A DNA stretch of 64,000 nt, taken from Modestobacter sp. L9-4. GTDB taxonomy: Bacteria; Actinomycetota; Actinomycetes; Mycobacteriales; Geodermatophilaceae. The position numbers and the translations under genes are program-made. The stretch covers positions 3,472,001-3,536,000 of the forward strand of contig NZ_CP077800.1 of the NCBI RefSeq assembly GCF_019112525.1. Reading direction: 5' to 3'. The notes under the pieces are model-generated. The model saw only the letters and a list, made by a program, of their open reading frames with translations. It had not been told where the DNA came from and did no database searches. Below, in pieces: positions 50,942 to 60,532 of the stretch (the first letter of the stretch is position 1; every line of letters starts with the position of its first letter).

Positions 50942-51985
50942 ATGGTCGACGGAGGACGTGGGCGGCACCGGGAGCCGGGCCGGCCCGGGGACGACGAGCC
51001 GGCGGTGCCCCGCACCGGGTCGACCGCCGCCGACCGGCGTCCCCGGCACGCGGTTGGTGCCACCGTCTCGCCGCCCCGGCGCCGGGTGTCGGTCGCGGCC
51101 CGGCTGCTCCTGGCCGCGCTCGTGCTCGCCGGGTGTGCGGTCCTCGCCGGCGCGGTGGTGCTGCTCGTGCCGCAGGTGACGGCGCAGTCGGGTGCCGCGG
51201 CCCGGACGCCCGGCTCGGGAGGCGGGGCCGCCCCCGCGGAGGCCGGCTGGGCCAGTGCGTGGAGCAGCACCCCGGCCGGGCCCGTCACCGCCGGGACGCC
51301 GCTGACCGCGCCGGCCGGTCCGCCGGCCGGGCGGCCTGTGCCGGGTGGGGTGTCGACCGGTGAGGTCGTGCCGCCGCCGGCTGCCCGGTCGACGCGCGGG
51401 ACCCCGCTCCGGACGGCGGCGCCGCGCGCCCCCAGGCCCGGCGCGACGGCCCCGTCCGCCCTGGCGTCGACCTCGGTCACCCCGCCGGCTGACGGGCGGC
51501 CGGCTACCGGCAGCTCCTCACGGACGACCGCCGGACCGCCGTCGGCAGCGTCGACCTCCGGACTGCCGACGTCGTCCTCGTCCTCGTCGTCCGTGCCGGG
51601 GACGTCCTCACCGGGGACGTCGTCTCCGCCGTCCGTGTCGCCTCCGCCGAGCAGCGCTCCGGCGGCCAGCACACCGCCTCCGAGCAGCCCGACGGCCACG
51701 AGCACCGCGCCGCCGGCGAGCAGCACCCCACCGTCGAGCAGCACCCCGCCGAGCAGCACCCCTCCGCCTAGCAGCACCGCCCCGAGCAGCACCGCCCCGA
51801 GTAGCACCGCACCGTCGAGCAGTGCACCCGCCACGAGCACACCGCCCTCGACGAGCACACCGCCGAGGACGAGCGCGCCTGCGGTGACGAGTGAGCCGCC
51901 GTCCAGCGGGCCCACGTCCAGCGCGACCGCCCCGTCGCCGACGTCCGGCACCCCTCCGTCGTCCACCGCACCGGCGGGCGGCTGA
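50942..51985 (+). CDS. Ser/Thr/Pro-rich single-pass membrane protein
   Basis: A 347-residue protein with a short basic cytosolic part, one membrane helix (about 50-78; ARLLLAALVLAGCAVLAGAVVLLV) and a long low-complexity exterior dominated by Ser, Thr, Pro and Ala (residues 190-345; repeats such as SSTPPPSS and APSSTAPSS). Such tails are often O-mannosylated in actinobacteria, which is inference. No known domain. The DNA under the tail is a series of imperfect GAGCAGCACC-type repeats (about 51720-51830). ATG at 50942. Function unknown. Confidence 0.68.
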   Translation: MVDGGRGRHREPGRPGDDEPAVPRTGSTAADRRPRHAVGATVSPPRRRVSVAARLLLAALVLAGCAVLAGAVVLLVPQVTAQSGAAARTPGSGGGAAPAEAGWASAWSSTPAGPVTAGTPLTAPAGPPAGRPVPGGVSTGEVVPPPAARSTRGTPLRTAAPRAPRPGATAPSALASTSVTPPADGRPATGSSSRTTAGPPSAASTSGLPTSSSSSSSVPGTSSPGTSSPPSVSPPPSSAPAASTPPPSSPTATSTAPPASSTPPSSSTPPSSTPPPSSTAPSSTAPSSTAPSSSAPATSTPPSTSTPPRTSAPAVTSEPPSSGPTSSATAPSPTSGTPPSSTAPAGG

Positions 51986-51994
51986 CGGCCGGGC

Positions 51995-52618
51995 TCAGGA
52001 GGGCGCGGGCACCCGGTCCCGCAGTCGCAGGGCCGGGATGGTCGCGTGGGTGAGCACGCCGATGGTGGCCGCGTAGAGCACGGTGCCGACCCCCACGTTG
52101 CCGCCGAGCGCCCAGCCGATCGCCAGCACGCCGAGTTCGATCGAGGTGCGCACCACGCGCAGCGACGCCCCGCGGGCCGCCAGTCCGGTGCTCAGCCCGT
52201 CGCGCGGCCCGGCGCCCAGCCCGGCCCCGATGTAGGCGCCGGTGGCGACCCCGTTGAGCACGATGCCCACCAGGAGCAGCGGGACGCGCAGCGCCAGGCC
52301 GGTGGGCGCCGGCACCAGCGCGAGCGTCGCGTCCAGTGCCAGACCCAGCACGAGCACGTTGGCCAGCGTGCCGACGCCCGGGCGCAGCCGCAGCGGCACC
52401 CAGGCGAGCAGGACCAGTGCGCCGACGGCGATGGTCCAGGTGCCGATGGACAGGCCGAAGGTGCGGGACAGGCCCTGGTGCAGCACCGCCCACGGCATCT
52501 GCCCGAGCCCGGCCTGGAGCATCAGCCCGGAGCTGAACCCGTAGAGCACGAGCCCGGCCAGCAGCAGGAGCAGGCGGGTGGGGCGGCGGTCCGGGGGCAG
52601 GGGCTCGACCAGGTGCAC
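51995..52618 (-). CDS. YczE/YitT-like membrane protein
   Basis: A 207-residue polytopic membrane protein with about 5 helices (LLLLLAGLVLYGFSSGLML, IGTWTIAVGALVLLAWV, LLVGIVLNGVATGAYIGAGLGAGPRDG in parts). The G-GPRDGLSTGLA segment is the YczE hallmark. YczE-type proteins accompany MocR regulators in many actinobacteria and bacilli; their transport or sensing role is unknown. GTG at 52618 gives the family length and leaves a 61-bp gap to the divergent MocR gene. Confidence 0.86.
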   Translation of the reverse strand: MHLVEPLPPDRRPTRLLLLLAGLVLYGFSSGLMLQAGLGQMPWAVLHQGLSRTFGLSIGTWTIAVGALVLLAWVPLRLRPGVGTLANVLVLGLALDATLALVPAPTGLALRVPLLLVGIVLNGVATGAYIGAGLGAGPRDGLSTGLAARGASLRVVRTSIELGVLAIGWALGGNVGVGTVLYAATIGVLTHATIPALRLRDRVPAPS

Positions 52619-52636
52619 CCTGGCAGCTTGACCCGC

Positions 52637-52662
52637 CTTGGCCTTGTCCGAACAGGGCCAAG
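52637..52662. promoter_or_regulatory. Operator candidate between yczE and mocR
   Basis: CTTGGCCTTGT-CCGA-ACAGGGCCAAG: 11-bp inverted arms with one mismatch, centred in the 61-bp gap of the divergent pair. It is a natural binding site for the GntR-type domain of the adjacent MocR. Confidence 0.6.
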
Positions 52663-52679
52663 TCGGCTTCGATGGCCCG

Positions 52680-54062
52680 GTGGTCACCGACCGACTCGCC
52701 GAGCTGCTCGACCCCTGGCTGACCGAGGGCCCGGCGTACCACGCCGTGGCGGCCGGCATCCGTGGTCTGGCGCTCGACGGCCGGCTGGCCCTGGGCACCC
52801 GGGTGCCCAGCGAGCGCAGCCTGGCCGCCGCGCTGCGGCTGAGCCGCACCACCGTCACCGCCGCCTACGACGTGCTGCGCGCCGAGGGCTACCTGGTCAG
52901 CGCGGGCGGGGCGGGCAGTCGGGTCACCCTGCCGGCGTCCGCGCCGGTGCGACCGGACGCCGACCCGGGGGAGCCGGCCGTCGTCCGGGACCTGACCGTG
53001 GCCGCGACGCCCGCGCCCGCCCAGCTCGTCGACGCGGTGGCGCAGGCCGCCGCCGACCTGCGGCCACTGCTGGCCGGGCACGGGCTGCACCCCTACGGGC
53101 TCCCCGCGCTGCGCACCGCGGTGGCCGCGCACCTCACCCGCCGGGGCCTGCCGACGGTCGCGGAGCAGGTGATGGTCACCAACGGGGCGCTGGCCGGCTG
53201 GGACCTGCTGCTGCGCACCGTGACCCGGCCGGGCCAGCGAGCGCTGGTCGAGCAGCCCACCTACCCGGCCGCGCTGGACGCGGTGGCCGCCGCGCACCTG
53301 CGCCCGGTGCGGCTGCCGGTGACCGCCGAGGGCTGGGAGCAGCCCGCAGGCGGGGCCGACGTCGCACTGCTCACCCCGGACGGGCAAAACCCGACCGGGC
53401 TGCTCGCCGACGACCGGCAGCGGCGCGCACTGCTCGCGGCGGTCGACGCCCCGGTGGTCGCCGCCGACGAGACGTTCACCGACCTGGTGCTCGACGGCGT
53501 CCCGGCCACACCGCTGGCGGCCCTCGACGGCCGGGTGGTCACCCTCGGGTCGATGAGCAAGGCCTTCTGGTCGGGCCTGCGGGTGGGCTGGGTGCGCGCC
53601 GACCCGCCGCTGCTGGCCCGGCTCGCCCAGGCGCGCGGGACGGTCGACCTGAGCAGCCCGGTGCTCGAGCAGCTGGTCGCCGTCCGCTTGCTCGCCGTCG
53701 CCGACGAGGTGCTGGCCGACCGCATCGGGTGGCTGACCGCGGCCCGCGACGCGCTGCTGGCCGCTCTCGCCGACCAGCTGCCCGACTGGCGCGTCACCCG
53801 CCCGCAGGCCGGCGCGATGCTCTGGGTGCAGCTGCCCGGTGGGAGCTCCACCCGGCTGGCCGGGCACGCCCTCGACCTCGGGCTGCGGATCACGCCCGGG
53901 CCGCGGTTCACCGTCGACGGCACCGCCGACCGCTGGCTGCGGCTGCCGCTGTCGGTGCCCCCGGAGACGGTCGGTGAGGTGGTGGGGGTGCTGCGCGAGG
54001 CCTGGTCGCGGACGGCCGCGGGTGCGGTGTCCGGCCGCACCGCACCGCGCTGGACGGCGTGA
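52680..54062 (+). CDS. MocR-family regulator (GntR HTH-aminotransferase fusion)
   Basis: A 460-residue MocR protein: an N-terminal GntR winged helix (about 15-85; LALGTRVPSERSLAAALRLSRTTVTAAYDVLRAEGYL in parts) joined to a fold-type I PLP aminotransferase-like domain. The PLP lysine is in GSMSKAFWSGLRVGW (about Lys294), with DGQNPTG and DETFTDL before it. MocR proteins sense PLP or amino compounds. The divergent YczE neighbour is the usual target. GTG at 52680 is chosen because an upstream TTG frame would run through the operator palindrome. Confidence 0.9.
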   Translation: MVTDRLAELLDPWLTEGPAYHAVAAGIRGLALDGRLALGTRVPSERSLAAALRLSRTTVTAAYDVLRAEGYLVSAGGAGSRVTLPASAPVRPDADPGEPAVVRDLTVAATPAPAQLVDAVAQAAADLRPLLAGHGLHPYGLPALRTAVAAHLTRRGLPTVAEQVMVTNGALAGWDLLLRTVTRPGQRALVEQPTYPAALDAVAAAHLRPVRLPVTAEGWEQPAGGADVALLTPDGQNPTGLLADDRQRRALLAAVDAPVVAADETFTDLVLDGVPATPLAALDGRVVTLGSMSKAFWSGLRVGWVRADPPLLARLAQARGTVDLSSPVLEQLVAVRLLAVADEVLADRIGWLTAARDALLAALADQLPDWRVTRPQAGAMLWVQLPGGSSTRLAGHALDLGLRITPGPRFTVDGTADRWLRLPLSVPPETVGEVVGVLREAWSRTAAGAVSGRTAPRWTA

Positions 54063-54115
54063 GCGACGCGCCGGGTGCGACCCGCCGGACCCGCCGCCGA
54101 CGTCCCGGGTGCGTC

Positions 54116-54143
54116 TTGACAAGGCTGTGCGCACGCTTAGCCT
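54116..54143 (+). promoter_or_regulatory. Sigma-70-like promoter of the beta-helix protein gene
   Basis: TTGACA at 54116-54121 and TAGCCT at 54138-54143 with a 16-bp spacer, 55 bp upstream of the ATG. A perfect -35 in a GC-rich intergenic stretch. Confidence 0.6.
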
Positions 54144-54149
54144 GGCCGG

Positions 54150-54165
54150 AGTGACACGAGTCACT
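54150..54165. promoter_or_regulatory. Inverted repeat at the predicted transcription start
   Basis: AGTGAC-ACGA-GTCACT: perfect 6-bp arms just downstream of the -10, where a repressor would block transcription. No cognate regulator is identified. Confidence 0.4.
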
Positions 54166-54198
54166 GCACTGCTGCCGCACTCGACGAAGAGGACGTGC

Positions 54199-56127
54199 AT
54201 GAACCCGACCGGCACCACCACGAGCACGCCGGCGCCACGGCGCCGGGGGCCACGACGGCTCACCGGCCTGCTGGCCCTCGCCGTCGCCCTGTCCGTCGCC
54301 CCGGCGACGATGGGCGTCGCCACCGCTGCACCCCCGCAGCCGGTGAACGCCACCCAGCCCGACCTGGGCGTGAACGTCACCGTGTTCGACCCCAGCACCC
54401 CGCTGGCCCAGATCCAGGCGAAGGCCGACGCGATCTACGCCCAGCAGGTCGCCAACGAGATGGGCACGCAGCGGTACGCGCTGCTGTTCAAGCCCGGCAC
54501 GTACGGCACCGCCACGCAGCCGCTGCAGATCAAGGTCGGCTACTACACGGAGGTCGCCGGGCTCGGCGCCTCCCCGCGCGACGTCACGATCAACGGCAAG
54601 GTCGAGGTCTACAACCGCTGCCGTCCCAACGCCGACGGCACGAACAACTGCATCGCCCTGGACAACTTCTGGCGGTCGGTCTCGAACTTCCACCTCAACA
54701 TCAACGCCGCCGGCCAGGACGGCTGCCGGGGCACCGCCAACTTCTTCGCCGTCTCCCAGGCCTCACCGATGCGCCGGGTCGAGGTCAGCGGCGGCACCCT
54801 GTCGCTGATGGACTACTGCACCGATGGGCCGCAGTACGCCAGCGGCGGCTTCATCGCCGACACCCTGGCCGGCACGGTCGTCAACGGGTCGCAGCAGCAG
54901 TGGCTGACCCGCAACAGCACGATCGGCAGCTGGTCCAACGGCGTGTGGAACCAGGTGTTCTCCGGTGTCGAGGGCGCGCCCAGCGAGGCCAGTTTCCCCG
55001 ACCCGCCGTACACCACGGTGGAGAAGACCCCGGTCAGCCGGGAGAAGCCCTACCTGTTCGTCGACGCGAAGGGCGCCTACCAGGTCCGCGTCCCCTCGGC
55101 CCAGAAGGACTCCCGCGGCGTGAGCTGGGCGAACGGCCTGACCGCCGGTCGCACGGTCCCGCTGACCGACTTCTTCATCGCGAAGCCGACCACCAGCGTG
55201 CAGGAGATCAACGCCCAGCTGGCCCGCGGCAAGGACCTGCTGCTCACCCCCGGCGTCTATGACGTCGCGCAGAGCATCGCCGTCAAGCGCGCCGACACCG
55301 TCGTCCTGGGCCTCGGCCTCGCCACGCTCACCGCGGTGGACGGCGCGGTGCCGATGACCGTCGCCGACGTCCCCGGTGTGGTCGTCGCCGGCGTCACCAT
55401 CGACGCCGGCACGAAGGAGTCGCCGGTGCTGCTGGAGGTCGGCAAGAAGAACGGCAACAACAGCCCGAAGAAGAGCGGTGCGACCAACCCGACGACGCTG
55501 TCGGACGTCTTCTTCCGCGTCGGTGGCCCGCACGTGGGCAAGGCCGACACCGCCCTGGTGGTCAACAGCGACCACGTGCTCGTCGACCACACCTGGGTGT
55601 GGCGCGCCGACCACGGGGTGGAGGGCTTCACCAACGGCTACCTCGGTGACACCGACCGCTGGCGCACCAACACCGGCCGCACCGGTGTGGTCGTCAACGG
55701 TGACGACGTCACCGCGACCGGCCTGTTCGTCGAGCACTTCCAGCAGCACAGCACCGTCTGGAACGGCGAGCGCGGCCGGGTCGTGCTGTACCAGAACGAG
55801 ATCCCGTACGACCCGCCGTCGCAGGCCGACTGGAAGGAGCCGAACGGCACGCTCGGCTGGGCCGGCTACAAGGTCGGGGACAACGTGAAGACGCACCGGC
55901 TGGACGGCGGTGGCGTCTACGGCTACCAGCGCAACGCCGCCCCCGGCATCACCACGGCCATGGGCTTCGAGGTCCCGACGACCCCGGGCGTGCAGCTGCA
56001 CCACGTCATGACCGTGCACCTGGACGGCATCGGCGTGATCCAGCACGTGGTCAACGGCGTGGGCGCCCAGGCGGACTCCAGCAACGGTGGGAAGCCGCGG
56101 TACCTCGCGGACTACCCGGTGCGCTGA
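54199..56127 (+). CDS. Secreted right-handed beta-helix-like protein
   Basis: A 642-residue exported protein. The signal peptide has a basic RRRGPRR start, a hydrophobic LLALAVALSVAP core and a cleavage site near ATAA-PP (about residue 47). The rest is rich in Asn, Gly and Val rungs typical of parallel beta-helix enzymes: YALLFKPGTYGTA, PLQIKVGYYTEVAGLG, VTINGKVEVYN, FWRSVSNFHLN, then TPGVYDVAQSIAV, VLGLGLATL, VVVAGVTIDAG and LVDHTWVWRADHG. It resembles glycosyl-hydrolase or pectate-lyase-like superfamily proteins, sometimes annotated otherwise in databases. The substrate is not evident. ATG at 54199 after GAAGAGG. Confidence 0.78.
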   Translation: MNPTGTTTSTPAPRRRGPRRLTGLLALAVALSVAPATMGVATAAPPQPVNATQPDLGVNVTVFDPSTPLAQIQAKADAIYAQQVANEMGTQRYALLFKPGTYGTATQPLQIKVGYYTEVAGLGASPRDVTINGKVEVYNRCRPNADGTNNCIALDNFWRSVSNFHLNINAAGQDGCRGTANFFAVSQASPMRRVEVSGGTLSLMDYCTDGPQYASGGFIADTLAGTVVNGSQQQWLTRNSTIGSWSNGVWNQVFSGVEGAPSEASFPDPPYTTVEKTPVSREKPYLFVDAKGAYQVRVPSAQKDSRGVSWANGLTAGRTVPLTDFFIAKPTTSVQEINAQLARGKDLLLTPGVYDVAQSIAVKRADTVVLGLGLATLTAVDGAVPMTVADVPGVVVAGVTIDAGTKESPVLLEVGKKNGNNSPKKSGATNPTTLSDVFFRVGGPHVGKADTALVVNSDHVLVDHTWVWRADHGVEGFTNGYLGDTDRWRTNTGRTGVVVNGDDVTATGLFVEHFQQHSTVWNGERGRVVLYQNEIPYDPPSQADWKEPNGTLGWAGYKVGDNVKTHRLDGGGVYGYQRNAAPGITTAMGFEVPTTPGVQLHHVMTVHLDGIGVIQHVVNGVGAQADSSNGGKPRYLADYPVR

Positions 56128-56146
56128 CCCGGCGCTGAGGCAGGAC

Positions 56147-56184
56147 CCGGTGGGCCGGAGCGGACGTCCGCTCCGGCCCACCGG
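56147..56184. terminator. Perfect 18-bp bidirectional terminator
   Basis: Arms 56147-56164 and 56167-56184 are fully complementary, so the whole 38 bp is one palindrome centred on ACGT. It separates the convergent beta-helix and LacI genes. Confidence 0.82.
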
Positions 56185-56194
56185 CACGTCCGGG

Positions 56195-57181
56195 TCAGGC
56201 CGACTCCCGCACCACCAGCTGCAGGACGTCGGTGGGGTGTGCCGGCGCAGGGCGGCCGTCCAGCGCCGCGATCACCGAGTCCGACAGGAACCGGGCCTGC
56301 ACCCCGGCGGACTGGGACACGGTGGTCAGCGGGGGAGAGGCGAGCCGGGCGGCCGTGACGTCGTCCACCCCGATCACCGCGACATCGTCGGGCACCCGCA
56401 ACCCCTCAGCCCGGGCCCCGGCGAGGACGGCGAGCGCGACCTCGTCGTTGTAGGCGGCGACCGCGTCCACCGGGTCGGGCCCGGCCCGCAGCGCACGCAC
56501 CGCCTCCCGCCCGGACCCGGCGGACAGGTCGACGGCCTGCACCCGCGGGGCGGGCAGGCCCAGCCGGGCGCACTCCTCGCGGACCCCGGCCAGCCGTGGG
56601 ACGGCGAAGTCGCCCAGCCGGGGATCGGTGGTGGAGGCGTAGCCCAGGACGCGGTGCCCGGCGCCCACGAGGTGCTGCACCTGCAGCCGCCCCACCTGGG
56701 TCTGCCCGACGGAGAAGGCGCCGGGTCGGCGGGGCTCCTCGTCGAGCACGGTGGCGACCACCTGGATTCCGGCCCGGTGCATGCCGGCCTCCTCCTCGTC
56801 GGAGAAGCCGGTGAAGCCCACGACGGCCCGCGGGGTCACCGCTCGCCACAGGTCCGACAGCGGTCGCGGCCCGCGCGAGTGGTGCACCAGCACCGACAGG
56901 TCACGCGCGGCGAGCTCCCGGGTGAGGTGGTCCAGCAGCGCGTCGACCACCGGGCCGACCGGCCAGTCCGGCAGGACGCACAGCACCAGGTCGCTGCGCC
57001 CGCTGCGCAGCGTGCGGGCCGCCGCCGAGGGGGAGTAGCCGAGCCGGTCGGCCGCGGCGCGCACCCGCCGCCGGGTCTCCTCGGAGATCACCGTGCCGGT
57101 GGTGTCGTTGAGGACGTAGCTGACCGTGGTGCGGGAGACCCCGCTCTCCCGCGCGACGTCCGCGCTGGTCACCCGTGGCAC
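56195..57181 (-). CDS. LacI-family transcriptional regulator
   Basis: A 328-residue LacI repressor. The N-terminal HTH is VTSADVARESGVSRTTVSYVLND (in two helices, about 4-26) with the hinge region near RTLRSGRS, followed by a periplasmic-binding-like sugar sensor: ALLDHLTRELAARDL, AVAAYNDEVALAVL, VPDDVAVIGVDDVTAARLASPPLTTV. The effector is unknown, probably a sugar. GTG at 57181 follows GGGAGGAG. It converges on the beta-helix gene, which may encode a polysaccharide-active enzyme under its control, though no operator was identified. Confidence 0.92.
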   Translation of the reverse strand: MPRVTSADVARESGVSRTTVSYVLNDTTGTVISEETRRRVRAAADRLGYSPSAAARTLRSGRSDLVLCVLPDWPVGPVVDALLDHLTRELAARDLSVLVHHSRGPRPLSDLWRAVTPRAVVGFTGFSDEEEAGMHRAGIQVVATVLDEEPRRPGAFSVGQTQVGRLQVQHLVGAGHRVLGYASTTDPRLGDFAVPRLAGVREECARLGLPAPRVQAVDLSAGSGREAVRALRAGPDPVDAVAAYNDEVALAVLAGARAEGLRVPDDVAVIGVDDVTAARLASPPLTTVSQSAGVQARFLSDSVIAALDGRPAPAHPTDVLQLVVRESA

Positions 57182-57255
57182 GCCCGCTCCTCCCACCGTG
57201 CCGGGGTCGGCCCCGGCACGGCCATCCTGCCGGACCGGTGCGTCCCCCGGGCGGC

Positions 57256-59856
57256 TCAGACGAGCTTGAGGGTGAGCGCGGCCCGGCCGGCCTCGGTGCG
57301 GGCGGTGGCCATCCGCTCCGGTGACGGTGTGCCGTACTCCGTCGTCCGCTGGCGGGCCGGGCGGCCGATGCCGGCGGCCATGGCCTCCAGTTCGGCGATG
57401 GTCTTCAGCGACCCGTTGCCCGAGCCCGCCATCCGGCTGATGGTCTCCTCCATCAACGTGCCGCCCAGGTCGTTGGCGCCACCGTCCAGCATCGTCTGCG
57501 TGCCGGTGTCGCCGAGCTTGACCCACGAGGTCTGGATGTTGTCGATCCGCCCGTGCAGCAGCAGCCGGGCGACCGCGTGCACCGCCCGGTTCTCCCGGTT
57601 GGTGGGCCCCGGCCGGGCGACGCCGGCCAGGTAGATGGGGGAGTTGTGGTGCACGAACGGCAGCAGCACGAACTCGCGGAAGCCGCCGGTCTCGTCCTGC
57701 AGGGCGGCCAGGGTGCGCAGGTGCCCGACCCAGTGGGCGGGGGTGTCGACGTGGCCGTACATCATCGTCGAGGTCGTCGGCAGGCCCACCTGGTGCGCCG
57801 TCCGCACGATCTCCAGCCAGGTCGCGGTGGGCAGCTTGCCCTTGGTGAGCACCCAGCGGACGTCGTCGTCGAGGATCTCCGCCGCCGTCCCGGGCAGGCT
57901 GTCGACGCCGGCCTCCTTCGCGGCGGTGAGGAAGTCGCGGAAGCTCAGCCCGGTGCGCGCCGACCCGTTCACGACCTCCATGGGTGAGAACGCGTGCAGG
58001 TGGATGTCGGGACGGCGGGACTTCACCCCCCGCGCGAGGTCGAGGTAGGCGGTGCCGGGCAGGTCGGGGTGGATGCCGCCCTGCATGCAGATCTCGGTCG
58101 CCCCGCCGGCCCACGCCTCGTCGACCCGGTCGCCGACCTGCTGCATCGACAGGGTGAAGGCGTCGGCGTCGGTGCGCCGCTGGGCGAAGGCGCAGAACCG
58201 GCAGCCGGTGTAGCAGACGTTGGTGAAGTTGACGTTCCGGTTCACCACGTAGGTGACGTCGTCGCCGTTGACGTCTCGGCGGACGGCGTCAGCCAGCGCG
58301 GCCAGCGCGTCGAGGTCGGTGCCGTCGGCGCCCAGCAGTGCCAGGTACTCGGCGTCGGAGAGCCCCGCCGGGTCGGTCTCGGCGTGCCGCAGCGCGGCGT
58401 GCACGGCCGGGTCGCCGGCCGCGATCGCGGTCGAGTGCCCGTCGCGGGCCCTCTCGGTGCGGGAACGCAGCTCGGCCCAGTCGCCGTAGACGGCGTCGAA
58501 GTCGCTGCGCCGGTCGCCGGTGCGCCCGACGGTGTCGATCTCGGTGTGCAGGTCCACCCGCCCGGACGCCGTCCAGGCCTCGTCCGGCTCCTGCCAGGGC
58601 AGACCGACCGGGAGGCGGCCCTCGACGGCCAGCCCGTCGGGGCCGGCGAGCGCGGACACGTGCGGGCGCACCCGCGGGTCCAGCCACGGCTCGGGCTGCA
58701 GCACGAAGCCGGGCTGGGCGGCCAGCCGCTCGCGCAGCGTGAACCCGGCGTCGGCGGTCAGCTGGGCCAGCTTGTCGATGTTCGGCCACGGGCGCTCGGG
58801 GTTGACGTGGTCGGGCGTGAGCGGGGAGACGCCGCCCCAGTCGTCGACCCCGGCGCGCAGCAGCAGGCCCAGTTCGGTGGAGTCGGAGAGGTTCGGCGGT
58901 GCCTGCACCCGGGCGGCCGGGCCGAGGACCAGCCGGCTCACGGCGACCGAGGCGACGTACTCCTGCAGCGCCAGGTCGTCGGTGCCGGCCATCGCGGTGC
59001 GCGGCTTGGCCCGGAAGTTCTGGACGATGACCTCCTGGACGTGCCCGTGCCGGCGCGCCGAGGCCCGGATCTCGGCGAGCGCGTCGACCCGCTCGGCGTA
59101 GGTCTCGCCGATGCCCAGCAGCACGCCGGTGGTGAACGGGACGGCGGAGCGGCCGGCGTCCTCGAGCACCCGCAGCCGCACGGCGGGGTCCTTGTCGGGG
59201 GAACCGAAGTGCGGCCCGCCCTTCTCCGACCACAGCCGCGTGGCCGTCGTCTCCAGCATCATGCCCATCGACGCCGCGACCGGCTTGAGCCGCTGGATCT
59301 CCTCCCAGCTCAGCACGCCGGGGTTGAGGTGCGGCAGCAGCCCGGTCTCCTCCAGCACCCGGATCGCCATCGCCCGCAGGTAGCCCAGCGTGGAGTCGAA
59401 GCCGTGCGCCTCCAGCCACTCGGCCGCGACCGGCCAGCGGTCCTCCGGGCGGTCGCCGAGGGTGAACAGCGCCTCCTTGCACCCCAGCGCCGCACCCTGG
59501 CGGGCGATGTCCAGCACCTCGTCGGGGGAGAGGAACGGGGCCTTGCCCTCGGCGCGCAGCTGGCCGGGCGTGGTCACGAACGTGCAGTAGTGGCAGCGGT
59601 CGCGGCACAGGTGGGTGAGCGGGATGAACACCTTGCGGCTGTAGGTCACCACGCCGGGGCGACCGGCGGAGGCCAGCCCGGCGTCGCGCACCCGGGCGGC
59701 GGTGGTCAGCAGCCGGTCGAGCGGCTCGCCCTCGGCCAGGCCGCGGGCGTGCATCAGGGTCTCGGCCTCGGTGGCGTCGAGGGTCACGCCACGTTCGGCA
59801 CGCACCAGCGCGCGGTTGAGGGCGGAGGCGGACGGGGCGGGGAGGGAACCAGTCAT
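57256..59856 (-). CDS. fbiC: Bifunctional FO synthase (CofG-CofH fusion)
   Basis: An 866-residue radical SAM enzyme that makes the deazaflavin FO, precursor of coenzyme F420, from tyrosine and the riboflavin intermediate. Two radical SAM halves each carry a CxxxCxxC cluster motif: CRDRCHYC (Cys84, 88, 91; CofG half) and CYTGCRFC (about Cys548, 552, 555; CofH half). The length equals actinobacterial FbiC. The presence of F420 biosynthesis supports an actinobacterial host. ATG at 59856. The flavin reductase upstream on the same strand may be F420- or FMN-related. Confidence 0.97.
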   Translation of the reverse strand: MTGSLPAPSASALNRALVRAERGVTLDATEAETLMHARGLAEGEPLDRLLTTAARVRDAGLASAGRPGVVTYSRKVFIPLTHLCRDRCHYCTFVTTPGQLRAEGKAPFLSPDEVLDIARQGAALGCKEALFTLGDRPEDRWPVAAEWLEAHGFDSTLGYLRAMAIRVLEETGLLPHLNPGVLSWEEIQRLKPVAASMGMMLETTATRLWSEKGGPHFGSPDKDPAVRLRVLEDAGRSAVPFTTGVLLGIGETYAERVDALAEIRASARRHGHVQEVIVQNFRAKPRTAMAGTDDLALQEYVASVAVSRLVLGPAARVQAPPNLSDSTELGLLLRAGVDDWGGVSPLTPDHVNPERPWPNIDKLAQLTADAGFTLRERLAAQPGFVLQPEPWLDPRVRPHVSALAGPDGLAVEGRLPVGLPWQEPDEAWTASGRVDLHTEIDTVGRTGDRRSDFDAVYGDWAELRSRTERARDGHSTAIAAGDPAVHAALRHAETDPAGLSDAEYLALLGADGTDLDALAALADAVRRDVNGDDVTYVVNRNVNFTNVCYTGCRFCAFAQRRTDADAFTLSMQQVGDRVDEAWAGGATEICMQGGIHPDLPGTAYLDLARGVKSRRPDIHLHAFSPMEVVNGSARTGLSFRDFLTAAKEAGVDSLPGTAAEILDDDVRWVLTKGKLPTATWLEIVRTAHQVGLPTTSTMMYGHVDTPAHWVGHLRTLAALQDETGGFREFVLLPFVHHNSPIYLAGVARPGPTNRENRAVHAVARLLLHGRIDNIQTSWVKLGDTGTQTMLDGGANDLGGTLMEETISRMAGSGNGSLKTIAELEAMAAGIGRPARQRTTEYGTPSPERMATARTEAGRAALTLKLV

Positions 59857-59907
59857 CGCAGCGACGACGCTAGTCCCGGCATGTGACAGGCGCGTTCCCG
59901 CGTCCGT

Positions 59908-59947
59908 CAGCCGGGGGGTGAGCCGCGCAGCCGGGGGGTGCGCCGCG
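59908..59947. repeat. Two-copy 20-bp tandem repeat upstream of fbiC
   Basis: CAGCCGGGGGGTG[A/C]GCCGCG occurs twice in tandem (59908-59927, 59928-59947; 19/20 identical), 52-91 bp upstream of the fbiC start. Possible recent slippage duplication or a pair of regulatory sites. Confidence 0.6.
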
Positions 59948-59996
59948 GTCGACGACGGCGCACCAGGCGGGGGCGGCGCACCTCCGCCGGGTCGCC

Positions 59997-60506
59997 CTAC
60001 GGACGGCGGAGGGGCTGGCCGGCGCCGTCGGTGAACCGGCCGCGCAGCCGCAGCAGCGGGTCGCCGTCACCGAGCACGGGCACGTCCTCGACCTGCAGCA
60101 GGACGACGACGTGGTCACCGGCCTCGACCACCGAGTGCACGGTGCAGTCCAGCGCGGCCAGGGCCCCGTCCAGCACGATCGCGTCGCTGACCGGTGCGCG
60201 GTGCCAGGGCACGGACTCCAGCAGGTGCCGGGCACTGGGCCGCCCGGCGGAGGAGAACCGGCTGGCCAGGATCGCCTGCGACGCCCCGAGCACGTTCACC
60301 GCGCAGGAGCCCACCGCCTGCAGCACCTCGGCCGGGTAGCCCTCGGTGGACAGCCCGATCGCGACCAGCGGCGGGTCGGCCGACACGCTCATCATCGACG
60401 TCACCGTCGTCCCGACGTCGTCCATGTCGTCGTGCACGGTCAGCAGCACGACCCCGGCCGCGTACTGGCGCAGGGCGGCGGCGAACTGCGGAGCATCGAC
60501 AGGCAC
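59997..60506 (-). CDS. Flavin reductase-like domain protein
   Basis: A 169-residue protein of the flavin reductase (HpaC/FMN-binding split barrel) group: [47 protein letters not shown] (active-site segment), and [15 protein letters not shown] near the C-terminus. Such proteins reduce FMN or FAD with NADH for a partner monooxygenase. It precedes fbiC by 140 bp on the same strand and diverges from a flavoprotein gene with only 26 bp between starts. GTG at 60506. Confidence 0.86.
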   Translation of the reverse strand: MPVDAPQFAAALRQYAAGVVLLTVHDDMDDVGTTVTSMMSVSADPPLVAIGLSTEGYPAEVLQAVGSCAVNVLGASQAILASRFSSAGRPSARHLLESVPWHRAPVSDAIVLDGALAALDCTVHSVVEAGDHVVVLLQVEDVPVLGDGDPLLRLRGRFTDGAGQPLRRP

Positions 60507-60520
60507 GGGGGTCAGTCGAC

Positions 60521-60526
60521 CACAAT
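60521..60526 (+). promoter_or_regulatory. Candidate -10 for a leaderless flavoprotein mRNA
   Basis: CACAAT is followed by 6 nt and the GTG at 60533; no Shine-Dalgarno sequence lies between. The gap to the divergent flavin reductase start is only 26 bp, leaving room for little else. Confidence 0.4.
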
Positions 60527-60532
60527 GCAGTC

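Noticed and set aside
51720-51830. Short repeated units (GAGCAGCACC-type) considered as a CRISPR-like or satellite array
   Set aside because: Units are imperfect, without spacers, and in frame with a Ser/Thr/Pro-rich protein, so they are coding low complexity.
50872-51966. A 364-codon minus-strand frame reading like pentapeptide repeats (runs of AVLLG)
   Set aside because: It is the complement of Ser/Thr/Pro-rich coding repeats on the plus strand, which has the membrane helix and better third-position GC; the pattern is a shadow of the repeat.
54199-54340. Tat signal peptide for the beta-helix protein
   Set aside because: The basic stretch is not a strict twin-arginine motif with the expected residues after it; a Sec signal is the simpler reading.
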